Source of the DNA: Nymphaea colorata
Taxonomy: Eukaryota > Streptophyta > Magnoliopsida > Nymphaeales > Nymphaeaceae
Direction: 5' to 3'
DNA length: 64,000 nucleotides
Assembly: GCF_008831285.2 (NCBI RefSeq)
Contig: NC_045140.1
Span: 9,484,505-9,548,504, forward strand
The translations under genes and the position numbers were made by a program. The notes beneath the pieces were generated by a model. That model was not told the origin of the DNA and ran no database searches. It saw only the letters and a list, made by a program, of their open reading frames with translations. This document shows positions 34,867-46,445 of the stretch, piece by piece; position 1 is the stretch's first letter; each line of letters starts with the position of its first letter.

Positions 34867-35420
34867 AGAAATCTGGAATTGGAAACATATTTCTAGAAAT
34901 ATATTTCCTAGAATAAAGGAATGAGAAAGATCTTTCCGATTCTCAACTTGATGTGTGAGTGATGACTGAGAAATAAATTTCCAGAAATTTATTTCTCAGT
35001 TTGATGAAAAAGAAATATATTTCCAGGTTTAGTGGGATGCATTTGGTTGTTGGTGTTCATTCAACGATCTTTTTTTTTTTTCTTAGATTTTTCTCATTTT
35101 GCTCAACTTTTGGTCCTATACATACTGCCAAAGTCAGACACGATTAAACAGCGGAGACTGCGGATCGAGATTATTGGGAATGACTTTTCTGGTGACATAA
35201 GCTTAAGTGTTGTTACAGGCTTTAGGTTTAAACCTGATTTAAAATCAAATTATTGAGACATATTTTCAGTCAATGCATATAAGCTTGCACCTCTACTAAG
35301 TTGCTAACTGAAAGAAAAAGAAAGCAATTATCATCAATTATTCATATTCTTCTTTAATTTTTATCAACTTTGCTAACTCATTTTGCTGCATAATATCAGC
35401 TAGGCGACACCAAATATACA

Positions 35421-35690
35421 GTGCTACTAAGCAGGAGAGACTCAGTTACAGCAAACCAAAGTGGTGCCAATACCGACCTTCCTCCACCTTCTTTCAGCTT
35501 CACTCAGCTCACTGCATCCTTCAATAATTTTTGGCGCACCTAGATGTCACAACTCCTACAGCCTTTGATAATGCATATTACAGAAAGCTCTTGAAGAGGG
35601 AGGGCCTTCTTCACTCTCACCAGGAACTCTCCAATGGAAACTTTATAGATTCACTACTGATGACCTACTTTGAATGTGAGGGTCTGAGGA
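35421..35690 (+). pseudogene. Class III peroxidase fragment with internal deletion
   Basis: Class III peroxidases are secreted plant haem enzymes. The first block (from 35421) reads VLLSRRDSVTANQSG then LPPPSFSFTQLTASF, matching the family's LGRRD segment and the following loop. After a frame change at about 35530 comes HLDVTTPTAFDNAYYRKLL and EGLLHSHQELSNGNFIDSLL, matching the conserved C-terminal region. About 60 codons between them are missing, including the SGAHTIG block with the proximal haem histidine. An AG acceptor-like site precedes the first block. N-terminal exons and the last helix are absent. It is non-functional and inserted in a retrotransposon LTR. Confidence 0.88.
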
Positions 35691-35957
35691 TAATCACTAA
35701 ACATGGTTGGATGATGTAAATGATAAGCATGTTGATTTCTGCTTTCTAGCAGTTGGAGACTTTTATCTGTTGGATGCCAGTAATGCGATATAAATTGTAA
35801 TTGGGCCAATATGCATATGAAACATTCATTAAGCAAAAAAAGGTTCACACAACATAAAAGTTGAACCGCGAAGGATATGTCATGGGCTTGATTAAGGATC
35901 TCAGCATGCTTACAAATACATATAAGTGCTATTTAAGGGGTCCTTCCGAATGGTAGT

Positions 35958-37497
35958 TGTCACACCCCGACCTTTTAACCCACAAACCCCTTTTTTTTTT
36001 CTAAACGTAAAGCATCGAGGTGTGACTATCCAACAATTCAAAAAGACGATGAGCCAAGCAATTCAAAACAATGGGGCGAACTTCATTTATATAACAATTT
36101 TGTTTCATACAAATTCACATCTATTAGCATGACCAAAATGCCCCAAAATTATAACATTGATGCCTAACAAAAAGAAGACATCAATAAAACCAAAACATGA
36201 CGCTCCCGCACTACAAACGACAATCCCAAAACCTCCCCAATAGGACGTGAGTGAAGCCATCTGCTCAACCTGTTGCCCCAAGTCCGCCAAAACCTGAAAA
36301 AGAAAACAACTGAAGGCTCAGCCTTCGCAGTATGGCAACAAGCCAGGAAAATGCCAAACCCTCTCAAGTAAGGCTCAAATAAAAGAACAAATATCAACCC
36401 ATCTATCGTCATATCGTGTCAGAGTACGACACGTAAAAGCCACTTGATGGCCACACTAACACAACAACAGTCACATGCTAATGCTTAAAAATAACACTTG
36501 CATTCATATCAATCACAGATACGTCAGTCACATGCATTCTATCAAACACATTACATTTTCATTAACTTTAGTGCATTAACAGTTCCTGTGGGTGCAACAC
36601 AGGCACGTGCACACCGCGGGTGGCCTAAAGCCGAGAGACAATCCCCGTGGTGGCCCATAACAGTATGGATCCATTTCACCCGCTGCAGCGGTAGAGCACT
36701 CATCCCTGGATGTGTGAAGTCCAAGGTGAGATACTCAGCCTTCCCTAGGACACCCATGTTGGGAAGGCGGGAGCCCAACGCTCCAAGCACAACACACAAC
36801 AGAACCCTGGGGCCTTGCACCGCCTGCGCTCTGACAGGCGAGACCAGTGGCAAACAAGGGGGACGTCTCCCAACCACATAGCCACATCCCACTGGCCTCA
36901 CATCTCTTAGTTATTCATTCTTATCATTATAGTTACACATTCAGAAGATGACTGGCTAGCACATGAGGCTAGTACACTTCACGAGTGCACCCACACCTCC
37001 GATTACCTCCACATGAGGTCTATACATACAGTAACAGTCATTGCTAGCCGTCATACCATACGGGTACAACTACCCTCCAAAAGCAGGTGGGGGAAAACGA
37101 CAGTATCCGGGTGGGAGAGAGCTAGCAGAAAGGGCAAAGAGGGTGGCGAGGGGGAGGAAGAGAGGACGTGCGGCAGAGAGGGCAGGAGCAAGAGAGAGGT
37201 AGAGAGGGGTAAATCGTACAAAAGAGAGGGAGAGTGTTTACCCAAGGCGTCGCCGCCGCCGCCACCTCCATCGCCGCCGCTGCCGCTGCCCCCCTCCGTC
37301 ACCTTCGCCGCTGCTCCACCCACCGCCCTCGAGCTTCACCAAGCTACAGTCGTAGCAGACGAAGAGGGGAAAGACGGAGAAGAAGGAAAGACGAGGGAGG
37401 GGAGGCGGAGTCGGGCTCGCTCACGCATGAGGGGCTCGGGTCCGGGTCCGGGTCTGGACCCTGACCCGACCCGTCCTGCCAAACAACGAGCCTTACA
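35958..37497 (-). mobile_element. Solo LTR of a gypsy chromovirus, with perfect target duplication
   Basis: The + strand begins TGTCACACCCCGACC at 35958 and ends CCTTACA at 37497. A perfect 5-bp duplication GTAGT lies at 35953-35957 and 37498-37502. There is no internal region and no second LTR, so it is a recombination-derived solo LTR of 1540 bp. It is GC-rich in 36570-37480, with GCC-repeat and CT-rich leader-like sequence on the minus strand, which favours minus orientation, though this is not certain. Open frames of 90-162 codons within it are low-complexity and not genes. Confidence 0.9.
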
Positions 37498-37502
37498 GTA
37501 GT

Positions 37503-38989
37503 TCCCAGTTCTCAGAATAAGTCAGACCCTTGTATCAATTCTCTAAACATCTAGAAATATGTATTAACACATCTGCAGAAGATGCCAAATACATCTTTGC
37601 CTTTAACTTTAAGAGCACTTAGCTAACAGAGATGGAGTCCAAACTCCTTAATTTAGCAAAGTATAGATACCACATGTGGCCTTTAACTTTTTGGCATATC
37701 ACTGAGAATACAAAATGTGTAGTCAGTCTTCTCATCAGTCATAGGGAGGATATCATTTTACAATGCAATCACCAATGATGAACCAGTAAATAGAATGCGA
37801 AATGTCAAGTTTCAGATGGAAGTAAGCCAACTAAACTACAATTTGATTAGAGTTAATAAAAGCCCAAAGTGCAGATGGCTAATTAGGAACTTTAAAATGA
37901 ATTGATCAGAGGGGCATCTCTTTGACAAATCAATGCAAAAAAATATACATATTAATCAGACACATTAAAATTTGAGAAACGGAATTAGCATCAATTAGTA
38001 CCCTCAAGACACACTTAAGAAACTTGTCTTATGTTGAAATGAATGCTTGCTGCTGACAAAATCCCAATATCAGATTTTCTTAGCAAAACAAAATTTATGA
38101 TAGAATCACATGCATTTTGCAGGATATATGTTGTAACACAACACCTGATGGAATCTGACCAATGAGTAAATTTTATACAGGAAGATTCACATAGATATCA
38201 CAATAAGTTTTGATAATCATCTTGACCAGCAGATGGTTATAAATATGCATTATATTTCACTTTTGAAATGTGAATGGGTGTCAGAAGTTCTCATTTTACA
38301 AAAGTTGGTTCATTCTCAACTTCAAAGAGATCTATGTCTTTGAATTGTACTCAATTGTTTGATCTCCTAGGTCACAATGCAAGTCTAGAAGGTTCTCAAT
38401 TTCACAACACCTTTCTTGAAGCCCTGACTTTTTCCTTTTCTTCTCCAGAAGGAACACTTTTGGAGCAATAAAGTCATTCATGCATCTGCTTGATGGCAAG
38501 AGGGAGAACTTATACGGCATCTTAAAGATTTTTATATCACATTATCTTCAAAAGGCGCCCATATATGAGACCGTTTTAATCATCATTTTCTGTACACAAT
38601 TGCAATTTCCGTTGCTTGTCCTGCGTTAATCATTTGGAAAATACTTGTCCTGCGTTAACTGCTCATTTTCTGTTCTTTGGTTTTCAAACATGAAGAAAAT
38701 GAAGAGTTAAGCCTGGTAACAGAACCTCAAGAACATGGCTAAGGATGGGCACAACTACAACTATAATAGAGAGGCAATGGAGCGAGAGAGACGGAAGGGA
38801 TCGCGCTGAGTTGTAGACTCAATGCTTGAAATAGCTGCTACCAAAGGCAGGGAACAGATTAAGGCAGGGCACGTGTTGTGAAAAATAGAAATCATAAATC
38901 AAGTGCCAATACAGTCACAAAATTAGGCAAAACGGCTCTCGAATAAGATTCATCAGGAAGGAAAACAAAAATAGACAAGAAGATGTAAG
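37503..38989. other. Rest of the composite insertion, no gene assigned
   Basis: AT-rich. A minus frame at 38332-38520 (with CMNDFIAPKVFLLEKKRK) may be part of the same captured minus-strand gene as the next feature, but I do not recognise it. Confidence 0.35.
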
Positions 38990-39149
38990 AGGAGGAGGAT
39001 CTAGTGAAAACCCTACCCATTTGATTTTCAGCCCTTGCAAGGAGTTGACGATGTTTCCTGAGGCAACTTTTCCAGATCCCCTGAAAATTGAATAACAAGT
39101 CTGTGTTATGACGATGGAGAGAGGAACACATAGTGAGTGGATCGCCAGG

Positions 39150-39201
<52 letters not shown>

Positions 39202-39480
39202 CAGAGAGAGAGAGAAAGGATTATTTACACAACAGGAGGGTAAGAGGGTGAGAGGGACGACGGATGCGTCTGAGGCAGCAGCAGCGAGAGAAGGCAGCAG
39301 CAGGAGGAGAAGCGTTCCTCTCTCTGGCAGTTGTGGTGAAGCAGCTGAGGACAAGCTGAGCACGAGGAGACAGCCTTCGCGTGCCCTAATGGGCAAAAAA
39401 GTATTTCTGGAGACATTTCTCCACCTCTCACAGTGGAATGATGTTTCCGAATTTTTTTTTCTGGAAACACCTTCAACGGG
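38990..39480 (-). pseudogene. Possible captured 5' gene fragment, unidentified
   Basis: On the minus strand, GC-richer sequence with a (CT)n leader is followed by an exon-like block of about 63 bp near 39020-39082. It is bounded by TTTTCAG on one side and GGTAGGGTT on the other, a good acceptor/donor pair. Its reading (GSGKVASGNIVNSLQGLKIK in one frame) is unrecognised. Context suggests host DNA captured in the inserted element. Confidence 0.3.
39152..39213. repeat. (GA)n microsatellite
   Basis: About 30 GA units with a few interruptions; they cause long Ser-Leu and Arg-Glu pseudo-frames on both strands. Confidence 0.95.
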
Positions 39481-39579
39481 CAAAAAAATATTTCCTCGTT
39501 TGATTCGCTGCAAATGTTTTAAATATTTAAAATATATTTCCTGTTAAACAGTATATTTTCAGCAAACTAAATGTGCCCT

Positions 39580-41994
39580 AAATCTATATTTGGATGTGGG
39601 TCTCAACATCAAACCCAAATCTAGGTTCAACAAGTCAGCTTAATGTACATTATATCTCAAAAATATATCATGATTTTCTCACTCCATGCTAATGTCAATT
39701 CACATGTCAGTACTTAAAACTTGCATAATTCCTTCCTGAGTACTTTTGCATAGACAAAATCGAAATTGGTATCTATATGTGGCTGGGACAAACATTTTTC
39801 TGATTTATATCAGTTTTAAGTTTTAAAAGTGTGTTTTCTCCTATTCGTATTCTCACTTCATTCATTCTTCAGGCTCAATGTCAATCCGGATACTTTATCA
39901 AGAACTGAAAAGCACTTCTCCATACACACATGGCTTTTTACGGAATTGAATTCAAAGTCTACACGAGAACATAACAAGCAAAATACAATTGAAAATATAC
40001 TTCTAACCTATGGTTTGGAGTGTTGAAGAGGAGAGAGAATGCCAAAAGTTTAGTTCTAGATCAGAAATGCCAAGGGTATTTACCTCTTCTCTTTCCTATA
40101 AATAGGCCTATGTTCCTCCCCTTTAGCGCGACATAGTTTGAGCTATTCCTTGAGAAGCCCAAAAATTGGTAAAATTTCATTTGGGTACTCAAAAAAGGGG
40201 TTTAGCTGAAAACAGGTTAAATTTTTAAGTCTTACCCTGAGACTTGATTCAGGTTGCATTACCACTCAACCAAGATCCAACTAGACTTAATGTGGGGGCT
40301 GTGGGAGTGTGCTTAGCTAGGTGTCAATTTCAGGTAATTTCTTTTTCTCTGGTCTTTCTTTTCTTATTTGAAGTTTAGTTTTTTTTTTCTTTGTGCATAT
40401 TTGGTTTAGTTTTGCTTTTAGCATGTTTAGTCTTGTTTATTTCTTAGTTTAGCATGCCTATTTTCCATATTAGAATTATTTTAATGTCTTTAGGGTACCC
40501 ATAGGAGTCAAATATGCCCCTCTTTTCCTTGTCTCATTCTTTTAATTTCATGTTTTGTTTATGTAATTTTACTTAAGTTATGCATATAGAGTATAGTTTT
40601 TCTTTATGCTTTCTTTGATCATGCAATGCACTTATGTTTCAATATGTACTGAACTGCCTTGCACTGACATCACCCATTGTATGAAACCAGACTGGGTTAG
40701 CCTAATAGCATAACCTCTGTGCATCAGCCTAGGAATGTGCTAGCTTGGTCATGCAAGAACCATTTCAAAATAATAGTTTTTTCAAAAGAAATAAACTACT
40801 TTAAATTATTTTAAAAACCTTACACCATGTAGGCATGGAGTCCAAACCTAACTCAGTTCTCTAAGACTTAGTTTTGACCGGTCTTAGTGCTACATATAAA
40901 CTCAGTCCCATTGTTTAGGTTTAGTCAAACTGCTTAAACTTTCATTCAGGTGAAATGAATGAAATATATATCATATATCACATGGTTTGACTAACACCAA
41001 ACATATTTATAGTCAAATCTGTCCCAATAGGTTCAAATCCAGTGTAGGCAATACTGAACCCAATTATTTTGACCAGCTTACCCCTAGCCCATTTGGATCT
41101 TGAATTTGAATTCCAAGCATTGTATTCAAATCATAAACTTTTCTTGATCTAAACCATGACATTAACCCTGGTCTACGTACTTAGATTTGGATCTCCAATA
41201 TTGGATCTTAAATTTTAGATATTGAATCTTAGATTGGATTTCGAAGCAAATGAGTATTTGATCATAAACATTAGATCCATTCCCTCAAAATCAGACCCAA
41301 GAACAAAATTTTAACCATTTAATCATCAGATTTGGATCTATCCTTTTAGAACTTGAAACTTACGAGATCCAATCACAAATACAAGGTGGTACCTATTGGA
41401 CTTCTAATATTGCTTTTTTTATCAAGAGTCTTATTGACATGATATGATGTTTGGATTTCTATGGCATCTCTATTTCAAATTTAGAACAAGAATCCTATAA
41501 ATTTATCATATCCTAATTTCAATTTTTGGATTCAGATCTAGATTTTTCTATTAGGTCAATGCCCTACACCCAAGTCCCAATACCAACCAGACTAAAGGAT
41601 TACATGCCTAGTTTTTGCATGCATCATATTAGATTTAAGACATCAATTTGCATTGATCTATGTTGATCCAAACATGAATAGACATCAAGAATAATTTTTG
41701 TACATAAGTCAATTTCTGACATCTTTTTAGATATTAAATCATGCGTGATTTCAAAATTAAGGTACGTTTGCTTTCTTAAGTTTAAGATCACATTGAGACT
41801 TACTTATAGGAACATTTGCTATAGTCCTTTATCTAATTACCCTTAGTAATGGCGCTAAGAACTATCAGACCTTGTACCGACAGGTTGGGTCCCCTCTTTT
41901 GGAATCCCACCAAAGAACAGAGACTAGTACAAGTAGCAAGCATCATTTATACAATTTGCATTCAAGATTTGATAAAAAATTTATAAGTAAACAA
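39580..41994 (+). repeat. 5' LTR, right part, of the Ogre-like element
   Basis: It matches 45250-46150 block by block (ATTATATCTCAAAAATATATC, TTCTCACTTCATTCATTCT, CCTTGAGAAGCCCAA, TTCAGGTAATTTCTTTT). It carries a TATA box at 40096-40105 (CTATAAATAG), matched at 45765-45774. It continues, without a surviving 3' partner, to about 41994, just before the primer-binding site. Confidence 0.75.
40096..40105 (+). promoter_or_regulatory. LTR TATA box (5' copy)
   Basis: CTATAAATAG, conserved in the other LTR at 45765-45774, so probably the retroelement promoter. Confidence 0.6.
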
Positions 41995-41997
41995 AAG

Positions 41998-42015
41998 TGG
42001 CAACTGTGATGGGAC
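41998..42015 (+). other. Primer-binding site, Tat/Ogre type
   Basis: TGGCAACTGTGATGGGAC resembles the TGGCGACTCNGCTGGGGA site that Ogre/Tat elements use with an Arg-tRNA. The upstream text (GGTTGGGTC, AGAACAGAGACTAGTACAAGTAGC) also looks like an Ogre LTR end. This identification is from memory of the family. Confidence 0.6.
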
Positions 42016-42939
42016 CTATCACTGTTCGACTAGTCGAAATGTTTCAATTTTCTAAGTCTTAAATGTTGTATCACTCTTAAAGCCATTTAGGTACCCTCAT
42101 TTAATGTATGTATATATTTTTCTGACGTGCATTAAGACTTAAAATTGAGAGAGATTTTTATGCTCACATAGATACAAAAATACATGTTACCTCTCTTAAT
42201 TTAGGATTTGTTTGATAAATGTTTGCTCATCTATTTGATCTAAACCCCCATCTTAGGCCACATTATATTAGAGCCAACTATTTGCACATGTTATTACATA
42301 TTTCAATATTCCATTCACCTATATGTCCTGTCATCACGTCACAGAATACTCCCTATATGCATTAGCTTAGGGTTAGTTCAATGGCTGGACCAAGCTATTG
42401 AAGGCAGGTATTGGCCCTCCCCTCACCCATACTAAGGCATTAGCATAGTATATTGGTAAGAGATCAGGGAGAACAAAGATACTTATCCTTTAGAACCCCA
42501 TTTGGAGGAGTCTATGCCAAGTACTATGAATTTCTTGCCTAATTGATGAAGCCGATTTCACTTGTTTGCATGATAGAGCAATGTCATTATGGGGCGCTGT
42601 TTGAATGCAATCTTTGCGTATCTTGTATGATTATATATATATTTCTCTACACTTCATTTATCACTATGCACTAAAATTTTCCATCTTAGTGTCATCCTAT
42701 TATATCTCTTTAGCCTACCAAGGTCTGAATTATCATTTTAGTTGGAACCTCTTACTAGGTCAATCTTGACGCGCATAGTCTCATCATCTAGTCTCACCAT
42801 TCTTTATTTGTATTTCATTTTCAAGTTTATCCTGATCCCCACCATGCCATTTTTTTCAGTCACCATGATGAAGACATTTTCTTAGGCACACACTGTATAT
42901 TCTATTCTTAGTGGTGACCCAAACACCATATTTATTCCC
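42016..42939. other. Ogre-like element leader, no gene seen
   Basis: Non-coding stretch between the primer-binding site and the ORF1 remnant. Confidence 0.5.
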
Positions 42940-44230
42940 ATAGATGGACTCGGGGAAGATTGGTATCTACAGTGGTTTGAGGATTTTATGAATTCCTTCC
43001 ACCACCACCTAGATGATTGTGGTCTTGAGACAGTAGCGTTATCAATGGGTCGCCAGATCAACAGTCATTTGATTCATGCATTGGCTGAGAAGTGAAACCT
43101 ATACACATATATTTTGGTTCCCCTTTGGACATATGACACCTTTCCTAGATGAGTTCATCTACATTTTGAGTCTGACAGAGCTAGCGGCACATTACATTGA
43201 CTAAATTGACCATTAGTTCACCACCAACTTCAAGGCTGTCAATTACAAAGATCTATTGTATAAACGTATGAGCATCATGAGTTAGGACCTCAAGAAGGAG
43301 GAAGATTGTAGTTTCCTTAGACTCATAGATTTTTGTGCATACTTTAGAGGCAAAACAAAGGAGATGGGTTGAGGCCAACCATGCAGCAGCACAAGACTAG
43401 GGAGATGATGATAATTTGCAATGCAGGGCCCTATCTTACCCAACAGATAGGGTATGATGGATATATACATTCTATAGCTATTCAGGATGTGGAGAAACAT
43501 AATGACTGGATGCCTCTTACTTACTTTGGTTGATCATGGGAGAATCTGATATGATCGAGGGCTGCCTTTGGTTTCTATAAGGGTGGTTTTACATGCATGT
43601 CATTCAAGAGGGTTAAGCTTTTATGCCCACTAGAGACAACTTCTTGCATTACATGCATATATGCAGCTGTTTGATGAGATGGTGGAGGAACGCATAACCT
43701 AGGACTTTTCTTTATAGGAAGATGCAACTAGCTTGCTACACCTACCACAACCAGAGGGCATAGTTTCTTCTGTTTGGCCCATTCTTTTCATCTCGTATTA
43801 TTCAGAGTGATACATAGCACAGTTGTCCAAGACGTAGACGGATTTTCATATGAATAGAGGAGACTTTAAAACAGTCATGGATTTTGATCTAGATAGTGAA
43901 GTATTGCAGAGCATCCACAGTTTGTCACTGGCGGGTGGTCCTCAAGGATTGATCTTTCTATATATGGAGAATCAGCTACGTTTAGATTGTACTCAAATTG
44001 GTGGGAAACTGTCATCCCACTCCATGCATTGAATACTTGTCTTGAAGAATGTTTACAATTTAATGAAGTTTCGACTTTTTATTCCCTTCCAATGTGTCAA
44101 GTAAGTACTTGTTTTTCTCTCTATTTTCAAAACCATGTTTTTTTTTATCTTTCTTCTCAAACTAACATGTTTGTTTCCAAAGAAACTTTGACAAAGATTT
44201 TCTATGGCTCCTTACATGAGATCACAAGTT
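42940..44230 (+). pseudogene. ORF1 remnant resembling a plant mobile domain
   Basis: Broken + frames read LIHALAEK, then FWFPFGHMTPFLDEF, IYILSLTELAAHYI, and later LKKEEDCSFLRLIDF. The pattern of an Ala-Leu-Ala-Glu helix, a Phe-Gly-x-Met-Thr-x-Thr/Phe-Leu-Asp/Glu strand and Ile-Leu-x-Leu is the signature of the aminotransferase-like plant mobile domain found in MAIN-type proteins and in some transposons. Several stops are present. It lies upstream of gag, the position of the extra ORF1 in Ogre elements. Confidence 0.55.
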
Positions 44231-44449
44231 GAAAAAGGAAAAGAGATTGAAGTCTAGTAGTTGATGGAGAATCCACATCAGGTAGATCCCACTCTTATGC
44301 TGGCCATTCAGAAGATAATTCAGCAAACGATGAATCAATGAGTGATAGTTGGGTTAAGTCACAAGAATTCAAAAGATTTCCCTTAAGCCTAAGAACTTAA
44401 AGTCTCCACTGGGCATACTATTGATCCTATCCAATCTCATATTGATGAA

Positions 44450-44880
44450 ATGGAGAGAACAGTCTATCAAATTTAAAGCAAAGGGAATAATACCTACTCC
44501 AAACGAGATTTTTGTGAAGGGCTGGATAACGCGGATCTTGAAGGACGTTTAAAGAAATTTAGCAAGTTCAAAGGGATAGATAACCTACTCACTCATTTAT
44601 CAATATTCTTTGTTGAATGTGGATAGTTCAAGAACAACATCAAGGCATTATTCATTTGCTTTCCTTAGAGCTGGGAGGGTGAGGTGATGAAGTGGTACTT
44701 AAAAACTATCAACCCTACCAAGATGCAGGACTTTGATGAGGTGTGGTCAACACCTTCCTCGAGAAATATGAACTTAACCAATCCATAGGGGCTACTATCG
44801 ATACCCTCTTCAATGGAAAATTTATGTGTCTGGAGAGACTACCAGAGAATATATCAAGAGACGGTAGAGATCAAACTTAA
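44450..44880 (+). pseudogene. Retrotransposon gag remnant (Tat/Ogre type)
   Basis: The + strand reads LEGRLKKFSKFKGIDNLL, then LSIFFVECG, FICFP, WEGEVMKWYLKTINPTKM and DFDEV, matching the capsid-like gag of gypsy elements (KFDGxxDPxxHL ... FxxSLxGxAxxWF). It ends abruptly where the 3' LTR fragment begins, with no zinc knuckle or protease. Confidence 0.8.
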
Positions 44881-44929
44881 ACTTAACCTAATCAATTCCT
44901 CATCAAAACTAAATTTTCCAAAGCCTGCA

Positions 44930-46150
44930 CGTAGGCTAAGCCTATGCCTAGCCTAGGTCTGAACACAGTCTTATGAAAAAACTATACCTGACTTAGGTCT
45001 AGCGCATGTCATACAGCTTGAACCCACCTAGTCCAGCTTGGGCCAGGTCTTGGTCCTTGTTAATCTCCATTTGATACTTGTAATCCAGATCATGTATCAA
45101 AGTCTTATTTTATGCTTAGATCTCATATCCAAGTTTTTGATATGATATATTATTATAAATCCAGATCCATTATTCTCCTTTCAGATCCTAGAGATTGATG
45201 CATAATCCAAAACTTAATACCATATCTAAAACCATCTTCTAGAATTTTCCTTGGATCTAGACCTGGATTTGGTTATCATCATCAAACCCAAATCTAAAAT
45301 CCTCATGGGAGCTTAATGCACATTATATCTCAAAAATATATCATGATTTTCTCATTCCACACTTAATTTCAATTCATAGTAAGCATTTGAAATGTGTGGA
45401 ATTCTTTGTTGAGTGCTCCAGTGTAGACAGAATCAAAATCAGGAAGCATCTGTGGCTGAAATGAATATTTTTTTATTTATAGTAAGTTTTAGAATAAGGT
45501 TTAAAAGTGAGTTTTCTTCTCTTCGTATTCTCACTTCATTCATTCTCCACAGTCAATGCCAATTCCAAATACTTTGTGAAGAATGAAAGAGCACTTCTCC
45601 ATGCATGTGTGGCTTTCCACGAAAACAAATTCAAAGTCCAGGCTAGATTGCAGCAAGCAAATTCGATTGATAATGCATTCTTAACATATGGTTTGATTTG
45701 AAAGAGGAGGGGAAGAAGTTTAGTCATGTATCAATAGATTTAAAAGGGAAGCCCTCTCTCCCTCCTATAAATAGGGCTTACCCTACCATCTCACCACACA
45801 CTTGAGGTTTCCTTGAGAAGCCCAACAAAGTTGGTAAAATTTCAACTAGGTACACAAAACCGGATTAGCTAAAAACAAGTTAAATTTTAAGAGTCTTGGT
45901 TTGGGCTGCATTCTCACTCAGCCTAGACCCAGCCAGACTCGATGTAGGGGTCATGGGAGCGGGCTCATCTAGGGCACCAGCTTCAGGTAATTTCTTTTGC
46001 CATCTTATTTCTTTTGTTACTTGCAATTTAGTTCTTTTGCATTGGTTTTTGCTTTTTAAACATCTTTATTTTATTTTGCTAAGTGTCTTTAATATTTACC
46101 TAACTCTTAACAATTGGGTGCAGTCCTTAGCACAAGTAAACCAGCTCTCA
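44930..46150 (+). repeat. 3' LTR fragment of the Ogre-like element
   Basis: Collinear with both parts of the 5' LTR but lacking the 34867-39579 insertion. It fades after about 46150, so its outer end is lost. Confidence 0.75.
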
Positions 46151-46412
46151 TGATTCTTTGGAACTCTTAACATCATTCATTATTCTTCATCTCCTAATAG
46201 TTTTTCACTTGCGTTAGGAGGAGGAGCTAATGAAAAGGATAGGTGTTGCAACTTCTACAAAATGCAACTCCAAAACTTAGCAGGTTGCTTATTCACTGAC
46301 TGCTTTTTGAAGAAACCACAAATAGATGAGCAAGAGACTAAAGAAACAATATGACACCTAGATTTCCCTCCTACACATCATTGGGTTTCAATGGGATGAA
46401 GGTTTGCAACTC

Positions 46413-46444
<32 letters not shown>
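46413..46444. repeat. (CA)n(TA)n microsatellite
   Basis: About ten CA units followed by five TA units. Confidence 0.95.

Positions 46445-46445
<1 letters not shown>

Larger units (their letters stand above)
34867..39579. mobile_element. Composite insertion in the 5' LTR, possible Pack-type DNA transposon
   Basis: The 3' LTR runs without this 4.7 kb, so it is an insertion. Inside it are a peroxidase fragment (+), a solo LTR and a possible second gene fragment (-). Sequence at 35031 (AGTGGGATGCATTTGGTTG) and the reverse complement of the right end at 39579 (TAGGGCACATTTAGTTTG) resemble degraded terminal inverted repeats. However, 34867-35030, rich in small palindromes, lies outside the left one, and no clear target duplication is seen. 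The insertion is firm; its class is tentative. Confidence 0.55.
34480..46150 (+). mobile_element. Tat/Ogre-like Ty3/gypsy element with extra ORF and gag, no pol
   Basis: 5' LTR in two parts (34480-34866 and 39580-41994, split by a later insertion), primer-binding site (41998-42015), a long leader, a plant-mobile-domain-like ORF1 remnant (about 42940-44230), a gag remnant (about 44450-44880), then directly a 3' LTR fragment (44930-46150). Protease, reverse transcriptase and integrase are absent, so a deletion joined gag to the interior of the 3' LTR, or the element was non-autonomous. An ORF before gag, very long LTRs and a TGGC-type primer-binding site are Ogre/Tat features. All frames are broken. 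Confidence 0.72.

Noticed and set aside
37013-37501. 162-codon + ORF and 90-codon - ORF with Arg/Glu/Pro/Ser runs
   Set aside because: These lie wholly inside the solo LTR and result from purine-rich and GCC-repeat low complexity.
39106-39547. 135-136-codon ORFs on both strands rich in Ser-Leu or Arg-Glu
   Set aside because: Driven by the (GA)n microsatellite. The flanking GC-rich part is kept only as a possible captured leader.
39829-45701. Similar 64-65-codon frames in both Ogre-like LTRs (39829-40026 and 45507-45701)
   Set aside because: They sit upstream of the LTR TATA box and similarity is explained by LTR homology at the DNA level. No domain is recognised.
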